Part shown: positions 9,834 to 17,603 of the stretch, in pieces
Layout of the letters: the number at the start of each line of letters is the position of its first letter
Position numbering within the stretch: the stretch's first letter is position 1
Origin: Bradyrhizobium sp. JYMT SZCCT0180
GTDB taxonomy: Bacteria; Pseudomonadota; Alphaproteobacteria; Rhizobiales; Xanthobacteraceae
Assembly: GCF_018130165.1 (NCBI RefSeq)
Contig: NZ_JAFCLZ010000027.1
Location: 54,156 to 118,155, forward strand
Direction: 5' to 3'
Length of the DNA stretch: 64,000 nt
The notes under the pieces: model-generated
Seen by the model: only the letters and a program-made list of their open reading frames with translations
Database searches by the model: none
Told to the model about the DNA's origin: nothing
Made by a program: the position numbers and the translations under genes

Positions 9834-10013
9834 TTGGTTCCATTTGAAGTCCCGGGCTATCTTGCCGGTGGGAGAGTCCCCTTCCCGGCTCACCTGGTCT
9901 CAGACGGCCAGGCTTACGAGATCGACATCGCCGTCAAATCCCAACCGGAGAAGACCATGCCCCACGAAACGGCGATCACCGAACGTCTCGCGCGGATCAA
10001 GTCCTCACAATGA
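9834..10013 (+). CDS. small protein (59 aa) translationally coupled to yqiJ
   Basis: No family is recognised. The start is a TTG at 9834, chosen because a strong GGAGGGG (9823-9829) sits 4 bases before it. The product begins MVPFEVPGYLAGG, is soluble and ends TERLARIKSSQ. Its TGA overlaps the ATG of the next gene in an ATGA tetranucleotide at 10010-10013, which argues for translational coupling and for a real gene. It would be the first gene of the YqiJ/YqiK operon. A GTG at 9792 in the same frame is an alternative start without a ribosome site. Confidence 0.55.
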   Translation: MVPFEVPGYLAGGRVPFPAHLVSDGQAYEIDIAVKSQPEKTMPHETAITERLARIKSSQ

Positions 10014-10654
10014 GCGCCGTCATCGACCTCCTGCTGGCGGCGGACGTCCGCCCCTTCACGATCGCCGCGGCGATCGTGGCCGTGCTTGCCGTCATCGAAC
10101 TGCTGTCGACGATGGTTGGGTTTTCGCTCAGCCACATCGTCGGCAAGGACGTCGAGATCGAGGCCGACGGCCACAGCGCCATCTCCGGACTGTTTCTCTG
10201 GATCAACGCGGGGCGCGTCCCGCTCTTGATTCTTTTGATGTTGACGCTTGGCATGTTCTCGATCGCGGGATTTTTCCTGCAGGCCCTCGCGCACAGCGTC
10301 GGAATTTCTCTCCCGGTTTCGCTCGCCGCCGTCGGCGCCATCATCGGCACCATTCCGGCGGTCCGGGTTACCAGCCGAGCTATCTCGCGCGTGATCCCGC
10401 GCGACGAGACCTATGCAGTCGATGAAGCCGACTTCGTCGGCCAGGTCGCCGTGGTCTCGATCGGTCCGCTCGATCAGGGACTGCCCGGCCGCGTCCGTCT
10501 CAAGGATGTCTTCGGCAACTGGCACTCTGTCCCGGCGCGCGCCGGCCCCGATTCGAAAGCGCTCGCGGTCGGCAGCAGCGTGTTGCTGGTCGACCGCGAC
10601 ACCAGGAGCTTTATCGCGATTGCCGCACCGGCCAACCTCATTGCGCAACAATAG
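10010..10654 (+). CDS. yqiJ: YqiJ family membrane protein (OB-fold, flotillin partner)
   Basis: YqiJ-type proteins pair with YqiK flotillins and belong to the NfeD-like OB-fold membrane proteins. The 214-residue product has membrane helices around residues 15-40, 62-88 and 95-120, the segment STMVGFSLSHIVGKDVEIEA between the first two, and a C-terminal soluble domain (FVGQVAVVSIGPLDQGLPGR, SSVLLVDRD) that reads as a small beta-barrel. It overlaps the upstream small gene by 4 bp and is followed by yqiK after about 20 bp. Its job is probably to organise or stabilise the flotillin assembly in the membrane. Confidence 0.85.
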   Translation: MSAVIDLLLAADVRPFTIAAAIVAVLAVIELLSTMVGFSLSHIVGKDVEIEADGHSAISGLFLWINAGRVPLLILLMLTLGMFSIAGFFLQALAHSVGISLPVSLAAVGAIIGTIPAVRVTSRAISRVIPRDETYAVDEADFVGQVAVVSIGPLDQGLPGRVRLKDVFGNWHSVPARAGPDSKALAVGSSVLLVDRDTRSFIAIAAPANLIAQQ

Positions 10655-10674
10655 TCACCAGACAGGGAATGAAC

Positions 10675-12435
10675 ATGTGGGAACTTGCAGTACCGATCGC
10701 TATCGGCGTCCTTCTTTTTGTCATCATCGGCTTCATGTTCGCGACGCTGTACCGGCGTTCGACCCGCGACGAGGCCTATGTCCGGACCGGTCTCGGCGGC
10801 CAGAAAGTCGTTCTCGACGGCGGCTCCGTCGTGCTTCCGGTTTTCCATTCGACGGCAGCCGTCAATCTGAAGACGTTGCGGCTGGAGGTCGCCCGCGGCG
10901 GCCCGGACTCGCTGATCACCAAGGACCGCATGCGCGTCGACATCGGCGCCGAATTCTACGTCCGCGTCAAACCGGACATGTCGTCGATCGCGCTGGCCGC
11001 GCAGACGCTCGGCAACCGCACCAATGACGCTGCTGAACTGCGCGAACTGATCGAGGCGAAATTCGTCGACGGCCTGCGCTCGGTCGCCGCCACCATGCAT
11101 CTCGAGGAGCTGCAGGAACAGCGCGCGACCTTCGTCAAATCGGTGCAGGACGCGGTCGGCGCCGACATCCAGAACAACGGCCTCGAGCTCGAATCGGTCT
11201 CGCTGACGAGGCTCGACCAGAGCGACATCAAGCATTTCAATCCGAGCAACTTCTTCGACGCGCACGGCCTCACCACGCTGACCAAGATCACCAAGGAGCG
11301 TGAGCAGGAGCGTAACCAGATCGTCCGCACCACCGAGGTCAACATCGCGCAGCAGGACCTGGTCGCGCGCCAGACCACACTGACGATCGAGAGCACCAAG
11401 CGCGAGGCGGAACTGGCGCAGCAGCGCGACATCGCCAACAAGACCGCGGCGATGCGCGCGCAGACCGCGCAGGTCGAGCAGACGGCGCTGCAGAACGAGG
11501 CCGAATACCGCATCCAGCAGGAACTGGCCGTCGCCAACGTCCAGACCGAGGCCAACCAGGCCCGCGACACCAAGAAGATCGAGGCTGATCTGGCGGTGAA
11601 GCGCCGCACCACCGAAATGGAGCGTGATCTCCAGATCGTGGCGCAGGAAGCCGCGATCGTCGTCGCCACCAAGAACAAGGAGCAATCCGAAGCGCAGACC
11701 ATCGCCGAGACGGCGCGCGCACATGCGATCGCAGCCGAAGAAAAGGTCACGACGGCACGCGCCACCGAAATCGCCGAGCGCGACAAGATCATCAACGTGA
11801 TCGCGGCGCGCAAGGTGGCGGAAACCGATGCGATGCCGATCACCGTGATGGCGGAAGCCGAACGGCAGGCCGCCGCCAACAAGGCCGAAGCGATCAACGT
11901 GCTCGCCAAGGCCGACGCCGACGCCGCAACCACGCGTGCGACCGGCGTCAAGGCGCTCGGCGAGGCCGAGGCGGAGGTGGCGGCGCTCAAGGCCGAGGCC
12001 CGCAACAAGCTCGGCGCCGAGATAATCGAATACGACCTCAACCTCGCCCGCATCAACATCATTCCGAGCGCGCTGGCCGAAGCAGTCAAACCGATCGAGA
12101 AGATCTCCGACATCCGGATCTTCGATACCGGCGGCATGCTCGGTCGCGGTGGCGGCAACGGCGCCATGAACGGCGGCAATGGCGGTCTCGGACTCGGCGA
12201 CGGTCTCGCCGCACAGTTATTGTCGGTATCGGCGTTCAAGCCGATGATCGACAAGATTCTCGGCGAGGCCGGCTTCCCGGCTGGCCCCGATGGCATGACC
12301 AGCCTGTTGAATGCGCTGCGTGCCGGCAGCGGAACGCCGACTGAAGCGGAGTTGCCGGCGCCTGCCGACAGCCCCGCAACGCCGCCGGCCACCATCTCGG
12401 GCACGGGCAAGGCGACGCTCGGACCGAAGTCGTAG
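10675..12435 (+). CDS. yqiK: flotillin-like SPFH domain protein YqiK
   Basis: Bacterial flotillins form membrane-associated oligomers linked to lipid microdomains. The 586-residue product has one N-terminal membrane helix (residues about 5-27), an SPFH/PHB domain (about 50-230), and a very long Ala/Glu-rich coiled coil with many AEA, KAEA and QAEAN repeats (about 230-430), the mark of flotillins. A glycine-rich linker (GRGGGNG) precedes a short conserved C-terminus. Two ATGs lie 6 bases apart; the second (10675) has a better spaced AGGGA and is used, the first is at 10669. A terminator follows at 12485. The partner yqiJ is directly upstream. Confidence 0.9.
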   Translation: MWELAVPIAIGVLLFVIIGFMFATLYRRSTRDEAYVRTGLGGQKVVLDGGSVVLPVFHSTAAVNLKTLRLEVARGGPDSLITKDRMRVDIGAEFYVRVKPDMSSIALAAQTLGNRTNDAAELRELIEAKFVDGLRSVAATMHLEELQEQRATFVKSVQDAVGADIQNNGLELESVSLTRLDQSDIKHFNPSNFFDAHGLTTLTKITKEREQERNQIVRTTEVNIAQQDLVARQTTLTIESTKREAELAQQRDIANKTAAMRAQTAQVEQTALQNEAEYRIQQELAVANVQTEANQARDTKKIEADLAVKRRTTEMERDLQIVAQEAAIVVATKNKEQSEAQTIAETARAHAIAAEEKVTTARATEIAERDKIINVIAARKVAETDAMPITVMAEAERQAAANKAEAINVLAKADADAATTRATGVKALGEAEAEVAALKAEARNKLGAEIIEYDLNLARINIIPSALAEAVKPIEKISDIRIFDTGGMLGRGGGNGAMNGGNGGLGLGDGLAAQLLSVSAFKPMIDKILGEAGFPAGPDGMTSLLNALRAGSGTPTEAELPAPADSPATPPATISGTGKATLGPKS

Positions 12436-12484
12436 TCGTAGTCGTCGTGACGGCCTGATCCGCCGTTAGATCGCAAGCAGAGAG

Positions 12485-12517
12485 AAGCCCGCCGCAGTCG
12501 ATGCGGCGGGCTTTTTT
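12485..12517 (+). terminator. rho-independent terminator after yqiK
   Basis: Twelve-base arms AAGCCCGCCGCA and TGCGGCGGGCTT enclose a GTCGA loop and are followed by a run of T. It lies 50 bp downstream of the yqiK stop. Confidence 0.9.
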
Positions 12518-12556
12518 ACGCCTGCCGGGCACGGCGCGTCGCTCCCTCTTCATTTC

Positions 12557-12612
12557 CTTATTGCAAATGCCTCTCATTAGTGACACTAGTTGCGAATAAT
12601 TCGCAATTGCAA
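12557..12612 (+). promoter_or_regulatory. Fur/Mur-like box and perfect palindrome upstream of the haem peroxidase
   Basis: CTTATTGCAA (12557-12566) continues into TTGCAAATGCCTCTCATT, whose complement AATGAGAGGCATTTGCAA resembles a classical Fur box. Then comes a perfect palindrome at 12590-12606 (arms TTGCGAAT and ATTCGCAA around one A), and another TTGCAA at 12607. All lie within 75 bp of the peroxidase start. Metal-dependent control is inference. Confidence 0.55.
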
Positions 12613-12629
12613 GTCAAGGGAGGCGGTCG

Positions 12630-14681
12630 ATGCGTCAGCTCAAGCGGGCTTTTGGCGGCAAGGACGGAGACCATGACGATTTCCACTTCGGCAATTTTTC
12701 CCAGCCGTTTTTCCAGCCGCACCAGCCTCACAGTTCACATGGCTCGCACCCCTCTCACGGATCCCATGGTTCTCACGGGGGTCACGGCTCGCATGACGGC
12801 CCGTCGTGCCAACCGGGTCCGCAGCCGGCAAAAATCGAGTACCGCAGCTTCGACGGCTCACAGAACAACCGGTCTGACTCCACCCTCAACGCCGCCGGCA
12901 CCGAATTCGCGCGCATCGGCACCGCGCATTTTGCCGACGGCATTTCCGTGCCGCTGGGCGGCAACAATCCGCGCACCATCAGCAATCTCGTGGTCGGCGC
13001 CGGCGATGCCGACGTGGCGAACCCGGAAGGTGTTTCCGCGTTCATGTACGCCTGGGGCCAGTTCATCGACCACGACATGACGCTGACCCGAACCGACGGC
13101 GTCAACGACATCAGCGTCGTGGTCCCCGCCGGCGATCCCGTCTTCCCCGCCGGCACCATCATTCGGATCACCCGCGCCGTCACCGATCCCACGACCGGTG
13201 CCGGCACATCCAATCCGGCGATGGCGGTCAATTCCAATTCCGCCTGGCTCGACGCCTCGATGGTCTACGGGTCGAGTGCGGCGGTCGCGGCCAGCCTGCG
13301 CACTGCCGACGGCCATATGAAGACGTCGGCGGGCGACAATTTGCCGATCGTCAACGGCATGGTGGTGGCCGGCGACGGCCGTGCCGCGGAAAATCCGGCG
13401 CTGACCGCGCTGCAGACGCTGTTCGTGCGCGAGCACAATTACCAGGTCGACAAACTGCATCATGAGCATCCGAACTGGAGCGGCGACCAGCTCTACAATT
13501 ACGCCCGCGCCATCGTGTCGGCGGAAATCGCCAACATTACCTATTCCGAATTCCTGCCGAACCTCGTCGGCAAGGACGCGCTCACGCCCTATGACGGCTA
13601 TGATCCCAATGTCGATCCGCATTTGACGCTGGAATTCGTCGCCGCGGCGTTCCGCTTCGGGCACTCGATCGTCTCGGGCGAAACCGAAGGCCTTGCGGAA
13701 AACGGCGAGGTCATCGCCGGCTCCGAGGAAGACCTGAAAGACGTGTTCTTCCAGCCGGCGGCAGACTTCATCGACAATGGCGGCGCCGACGGACAATTGC
13801 GCCATCTGGCCGCCGATCCGTCGCAGGCGCTCGATGCGCGCATCGTCGAGGACCTGCGAAATTTTCTGGTCGATGCGCCGGTGTCGATGGATCTCGCCGC
13901 GATCAATATCCAGCGCGCACGCGACCTCGGCCTCGGCACGCTGAACCAGACCCGCGAAGCGCTCGGGCTCGACCCATACACGGATTTCAGCCAGATCACG
14001 AGCGACCCGCAGACGCTGGCCGGACTGAAGGCGGCCTACGGCAACGTCAACAATGTCGGCCTGTGGACCGGCGGCCTGTCGGAAAACCATGTCACCGGCG
14101 CGCTGGTCGGTGAAACCTTCCAGGCCATCCTGACGATGCAGTTCGAGGCGCTGCGCGACGGCGACCGGCTCTGGTTCGAGAACCAGGGTTTTGACGCCAG
14201 GACGTTGTCCGAGATCAAAGGCACGACGCTCGCCGACATCATCCTGCGCAACACCGACACCAAGCATATCCAGGACGACGTCTTCGTCACCTATGTCCGT
14301 CACACGGGGCTTGCCGGCGGTGTGGAGTCCGAAGATCCCGACGCCCGTCAGATCGTGATCGGTTCCAACGGCACCGACACCCTGATCGGCGGTCCGCAGG
14401 GCGATTACCTGTTCGCCGGCACCGGCAAGCAGACCATGACGGGCCATGCCGGCGCGGATCGTTTCGTGTTCGATCTCGGCGCCACCAAAGCCAAAATCAC
14501 CGACTTCGATCCCGACGTCGACCTGCTGGTGTTCAAACACGCCGGCCGTCTCGACTTTCGCGATGTGAAAATCTCGGGCAACCACGGCAACACGATCGTG
14601 CAGGTCGGCGACGACTGGATCGAACTGACGGGCGTGCGGCCCTATGAACTCAGCAAGCACGACTTTCTGTTCGACGTCTGA
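12630..14681 (+). CDS. animal-type haem peroxidase with His-periodic N-terminus and RTX-like C-terminus
   Basis: Members of the peroxidase-cyclooxygenase superfamily use H2O2 and a buried haem to oxidise halides or organic substrates. The 683-residue product has the distal site GQFIDHD (Q144, D147, H148), FVREHN with catalytic R267, and FRFGHS with probable proximal H345. INIQRARDLGLGTLNQTR is the conserved core after it. Residues 31-55 carry a histidine at exactly every third position (nine in all). The C-terminus (about 575-620) has calcium-binding GGxGxD-like turns (GSNGTDTLIGG, GPQGDYLFAG), suggesting type I secretion; no signal peptide is seen. GGGAGG precedes the ATG. Upstream metal-type boxes suggest control by iron or manganese. 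Confidence 0.9.
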   Translation: MRQLKRAFGGKDGDHDDFHFGNFSQPFFQPHQPHSSHGSHPSHGSHGSHGGHGSHDGPSCQPGPQPAKIEYRSFDGSQNNRSDSTLNAAGTEFARIGTAHFADGISVPLGGNNPRTISNLVVGAGDADVANPEGVSAFMYAWGQFIDHDMTLTRTDGVNDISVVVPAGDPVFPAGTIIRITRAVTDPTTGAGTSNPAMAVNSNSAWLDASMVYGSSAAVAASLRTADGHMKTSAGDNLPIVNGMVVAGDGRAAENPALTALQTLFVREHNYQVDKLHHEHPNWSGDQLYNYARAIVSAEIANITYSEFLPNLVGKDALTPYDGYDPNVDPHLTLEFVAAAFRFGHSIVSGETEGLAENGEVIAGSEEDLKDVFFQPAADFIDNGGADGQLRHLAADPSQALDARIVEDLRNFLVDAPVSMDLAAINIQRARDLGLGTLNQTREALGLDPYTDFSQITSDPQTLAGLKAAYGNVNNVGLWTGGLSENHVTGALVGETFQAILTMQFEALRDGDRLWFENQGFDARTLSEIKGTTLADIILRNTDTKHIQDDVFVTYVRHTGLAGGVESEDPDARQIVIGSNGTDTLIGGPQGDYLFAGTGKQTMTGHAGADRFVFDLGATKAKITDFDPDVDLLVFKHAGRLDFRDVKISGNHGNTIVQVGDDWIELTGVRPYELSKHDFLFDV

Positions 14682-14690
14682 TGGGTCAGC

Positions 14691-14720
14691 AAGACGTGGA
14701 TGGCCGGGACAAGTGTTTGG
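14691..14720. repeat. partial copy of the 'AGACGTGGATGGCCGGG' interspersed element
   Basis: The segment AAGACGTGGATGGCCGGGAC matches the right arm of the elements at 3641-3831 and 16212-16305. The left arm is missing. Confidence 0.6.
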
Positions 14721-14774
14721 CCCGGACAGATCACTGACGGGTGTTGGGAGACATCGCTGACACGTCAAGGTGAG

Positions 14775-14807
14775 AAACCTCCACACGTTCGCGTGTGGAG
14801 GTTTTTT
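14775..14807 (+). terminator. strong rho-independent terminator after the haem peroxidase
   Basis: A perfect 13-bp stem (arm AAACCTCCACACG) closed by a TTCG tetraloop is followed by TTTTTT. It lies 93 bp after the peroxidase stop. Because both sides carry A/T runs it may work in both directions. Confidence 0.92.
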
Positions 14808-14910
14808 CGTTGTCCCACCGCTTGTCGGGAAACGGGTGGGTTGGACCGTCTTGCAGTCGGACACTGTTGGTCAATCGAACCATCAGGGAATCGCCCCAAG
14901 GAATCCGCCC

Positions 14911-16164
14911 ATGTCCGCCGCCGATACGCCGCACCTGCCGCCGACCTTCAACCGCCTCGCCTGGTCCAACCTCGCCGCGCAATCGGCCGAGCAGATTGCG
15001 CTGGCCGCCGCCCCCATCGTCGCGGTGCTGCTGCTGGGCGTCGGCGAAGGCCAGACCGGGCTGCTGCAGACCGCGCTGACGCTGCCCTTCATCCTGTTTG
15101 CGATCCCTGCTGGCCTGCTCGCCGATCGCATTTCGCGGCGCTGGCTGATGGCGGGCGCCGAAGCGCTGCGTGCCGCGGCGCTTTGCGGAATCCTGCTGCT
15201 GATCTGGCTCGGCTGGATGACGCTGCCGCTGCTGGCCCTGCTCGGTTTCATCGCGGTGTGCGGCACGGTCGCCTATAGCGTCGCCGCACCGGCGCTGGTG
15301 CCCTCGCTGGTGAACCCGGAGCAACTGCCCGCGGCCAATGCGCGGATTGAGCTGGCGCGCACAGTCGCCTTTGCCAGCGGCCCCGCGCTCGGCGGCGTGC
15401 TGGTCGGATGGGTCGGTGCGGCGCCCGCCTTCGGGTTTGCCGCGGCGCTTTCTGTGCTCGCCGTCGTGCTGTTGTCCGGCATCTATGAGCCCGCCCGCGC
15501 GCCCGCGCCCCGCCGCCATCCGCTGCAGGAGATCAAGGAAGGCGCTGACTTCGTGCTGCACCACAAGCTTCTGCGGCCGGTGTTCATCACCCAGTTCATC
15601 TTCAACACGGCCTCGTTCCTGCTGCTCGCCGTGTTCGTGCCCTATGCCGTGCGCCATCTCGGCCTCTCCGCCACCGGCGTCGGCACCACGCTCGCGATGT
15701 ACGGCGTCGGCATGGTGGTCGGCGCGCTGCTGGCGACGCGCGTCATGAAGCGCCTCGCCTTCGGCACCGTGATCGGGCTCGGCCCGGTGACCGGGTTCGT
15801 TGCCGCCACCGTGATGGCGCTGACGACCATCGTTCCATCACCGCTGCTCGCGGGCCTGAGCTTCTTCCTGCTCGGCGTCGGTCCGATCCTGTGGGTGATC
15901 TCCACCACCACGCTGCGCCAATCGGTGACGCCGCCCTCGCTGTTGGGGCGCGTCTCCGCCATCAACATCATGAGCTATGGCGCCCGCCCGCTCGGCTCGG
16001 CGCTCGGCGCCATCGTCGGCGGCCTCTACAGCGCCGAAGCCTGCCTCTATCTGGCGGCCGCGATCTTCGCCGCCCAAGCGCTTGTCATCCTGATGTCGCC
16101 AGCCGTCTCGCTGACGCGGCAACCGGACATGGTCGGCGACGGACCGGCGCTGCGGGCGTGTTGA
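14911..16164 (+). CDS. MFS transporter, EntS-like efflux type
   Basis: A 417-residue major facilitator with about 12 helices. Its N-terminus (FNRLAWSNLAAQSAEQIALAAAPIVA) and the LLADRISRRWLMAGAEALRA loop between helices 2 and 3 resemble the EntS/DHA3 group, which exports siderophores, macrolides and other drugs. An AAGGA lies upstream of the ATG at 14911; the frame is open back to 14770 but that part is the terminator. It is monocistronic in appearance. The substrate cannot be inferred from sequence. Confidence 0.88.
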   Translation: MSAADTPHLPPTFNRLAWSNLAAQSAEQIALAAAPIVAVLLLGVGEGQTGLLQTALTLPFILFAIPAGLLADRISRRWLMAGAEALRAAALCGILLLIWLGWMTLPLLALLGFIAVCGTVAYSVAAPALVPSLVNPEQLPAANARIELARTVAFASGPALGGVLVGWVGAAPAFGFAAALSVLAVVLLSGIYEPARAPAPRRHPLQEIKEGADFVLHHKLLRPVFITQFIFNTASFLLLAVFVPYAVRHLGLSATGVGTTLAMYGVGMVVGALLATRVMKRLAFGTVIGLGPVTGFVAATVMALTTIVPSPLLAGLSFFLLGVGPILWVISTTTLRQSVTPPSLLGRVSAINIMSYGARPLGSALGAIVGGLYSAEACLYLAAAIFAAQALVILMSPAVSLTRQPDMVGDGPALRAC

Positions 16165-16211
16165 TTAGGGAAGCATGATCTCTTCAAGCAGGTTCCCAAG
16201 GAAAAACTTCT

Positions 16212-16305
16212 CGTCATGCCCGGGCTTGTCCCGGGCATCCACGTCTCTCTTGGCGGCAAACCCCGAAGTAAGACGTGGATGGCCGGGTCAAGCCCGGCCA
16301 TGACG
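16212..16305. repeat. palindromic intergenic element, 'CGTCATGCCCGGG...CCCGGCCATGACG' family, short form
   Basis: Outer arms CGTCATGCCCGGGCTTG and AAGCCCGGCCATGACG, with inner ACGTCT and AGACGT boxes, make a near-complete palindrome of 94 bp. It is the shortest intact member of the family also seen at 3641-3831 and 39333-39437. Confidence 0.85.
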
Positions 16306-16353
16306 AACGAATTACCGTAACCCTGCCACTGGCATTTCTTAATCCGGTTTTAT

Positions 16354-16367
16354 ATGATACTCATCAT
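16354..16367 (+). promoter_or_regulatory. small inverted repeat in the promoter of the Bcr/CflA-type pump
   Basis: ATGAT-ACTC-ATCAT lies in the only AT-rich patch before the gene, 25 bp from its ATG. A regulator site overlapping the promoter is plausible but no regulator gene is adjacent. Confidence 0.35.
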
Positions 16368-16391
16368 TTTATAGAAAAACGGGAACCCTCC

Positions 16392-17603
16392 ATGGCCGAC
16401 CAGACCGTAGCGATCGCAAGCCCCCGTCCCGAGGCCTCCTCCACCGTGCTGCAGATCGCGGTGCTGGCGGCGCTGGCCGCCACCGGGACGCTGGCGACCA
16501 ATATCCTGCTGCCGTCGCTGCCGCAGATGGCAGCCTCGCTGCACGTCACCAGCGCCGCGGTCACATCCGCCATCACGATCTTTCTCGCGGTGTTCGCGGT
16601 CGGCCAGCTGGTGGTCGGGCCGATTTCAGACCGCTACGGCCGCCGCTGGCCAGTACTGATCGGATTTGCGGTGTTTTTCGCCGGCAGCGTCTGGTGCGGC
16701 CTCGCCACCGACCTGCCCAACCTGCTCGCCGGCCGCGTGGTCCAGGCCGCCGGCGCCTGCGCCACCTCCGTGCTGTCACGCGCCATTGCGCGCGACCTGT
16801 TCTCCGGCGCCGCACTGGCGCGCGCTATGGCGCTGATCATGATTGCGATGGCGGCCGCACCCGGCTTCTCGCCGCTGCTCGGCGGCGCGCTCGACCACTA
16901 TTTCGGCTGGCGTTCCGAATTCGCGCTTGTCGCCGTCTTTGCGGTGCTCGGCGCGCTCGCCTACAGCATGGTTCTGGGCGAGACCCATCATGCGACGCGC
17001 ACGCCGCTCGACCCGCTCGCGATTGCCAAAAACTATCTTGGCCTGATCGCCGACCGGCGTTTTGTGGTGCCGGCCGCGACCGTGAGCCTGATCATGGGCG
17101 GTCTGTTCGCGATGTTCTCGGCCGCGCCCCGCGTGCTGATCGAAGCGATGCACTTTACGCCTATTCAGTTAGGCCTGTTCTTCGCCGGCACTGTGCTGAT
17201 CGTATTCGCCTCAGGCATGCTGGCGACAAAGCTGGCGCCGCGCTACGGGCTCGACCGCTCGATCCGCGGCGGATTATTCGCGGCCGCTGCCGGCAGCCTA
17301 GCGATGCTGCTGGTGTCGCTGTATAGCCCGACCTTCCTGCCGTTTCTGGGGGCGATGAGCGTATTCCTGCTCGGCATGGGCATCGTGAACCCCTTGGGCA
17401 CCGCGCAGGCGCTCTCCCCGTTCGGCGAGAAAGCGGGCGCCGCCTCCGCGCTGGTCGGGTTCTGGCAGATGATGACAGCGGCGATCGGCGTCTGGCTGGC
17501 CGCGACGATCTCGCGTGAGGCGCTGTTTGCGCTCGGCGTGGTGCTGACGGTGTTTTCCTTTGTCGCGGTCGGGCTGTATACGCTGCGCGCCAAAGCGGCC
17601 TAG
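16392..17603 (+). CDS. MFS multidrug efflux transporter, Bcr/CflA family
   Basis: A 403-residue, 12-helix transporter. The segment ATNILLPSLPQMAASL in helix 1, the loop GPISDRYGRRWPVL between helices 2 and 3, and AGRVVQAAGACATSVLSRAIARDLF in helices 4-5 are typical of the Bcr/CflA drug:H+ antiporters (bicyclomycin, chloramphenicol and other drugs). The ATG at 16392 is preceded by GGGAA. Its stop codon shares the tetranucleotide CTAG with the stop codon of the convergent cyclase gene, so the two genes meet end to end. The substrate is unknown. Confidence 0.9.
   Translation: MADQTVAIASPRPEASSTVLQIAVLAALAATGTLATNILLPSLPQMAASLHVTSAAVTSAITIFLAVFAVGQLVVGPISDRYGRRWPVLIGFAVFFAGSVWCGLATDLPNLLAGRVVQAAGACATSVLSRAIARDLFSGAALARAMALIMIAMAAAPGFSPLLGGALDHYFGWRSEFALVAVFAVLGALAYSMVLGETHHATRTPLDPLAIAKNYLGLIADRRFVVPAATVSLIMGGLFAMFSAAPRVLIEAMHFTPIQLGLFFAGTVLIVFASGMLATKLAPRYGLDRSIRGGLFAAAAGSLAMLLVSLYSPTFLPFLGAMSVFLLGMGIVNPLGTAQALSPFGEKAGAASALVGFWQMMTAAIGVWLAATISREALFALGVVLTVFSFVAVGLYTLRAKAA

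Noticed and set aside
10956..12476. A 506-codon serine/alanine-rich frame antisense to yqiK
   Set aside because: Its Ser/Ala runs are the complement of the flotillin coiled-coil repeats.
12858..14864. A 668-codon open frame antisense to the haem peroxidase
   Set aside because: The plus-strand frame has a complete peroxidase domain with catalytic residues; the antisense text is rich in Arg, Ala, Gly and Val with no motifs.
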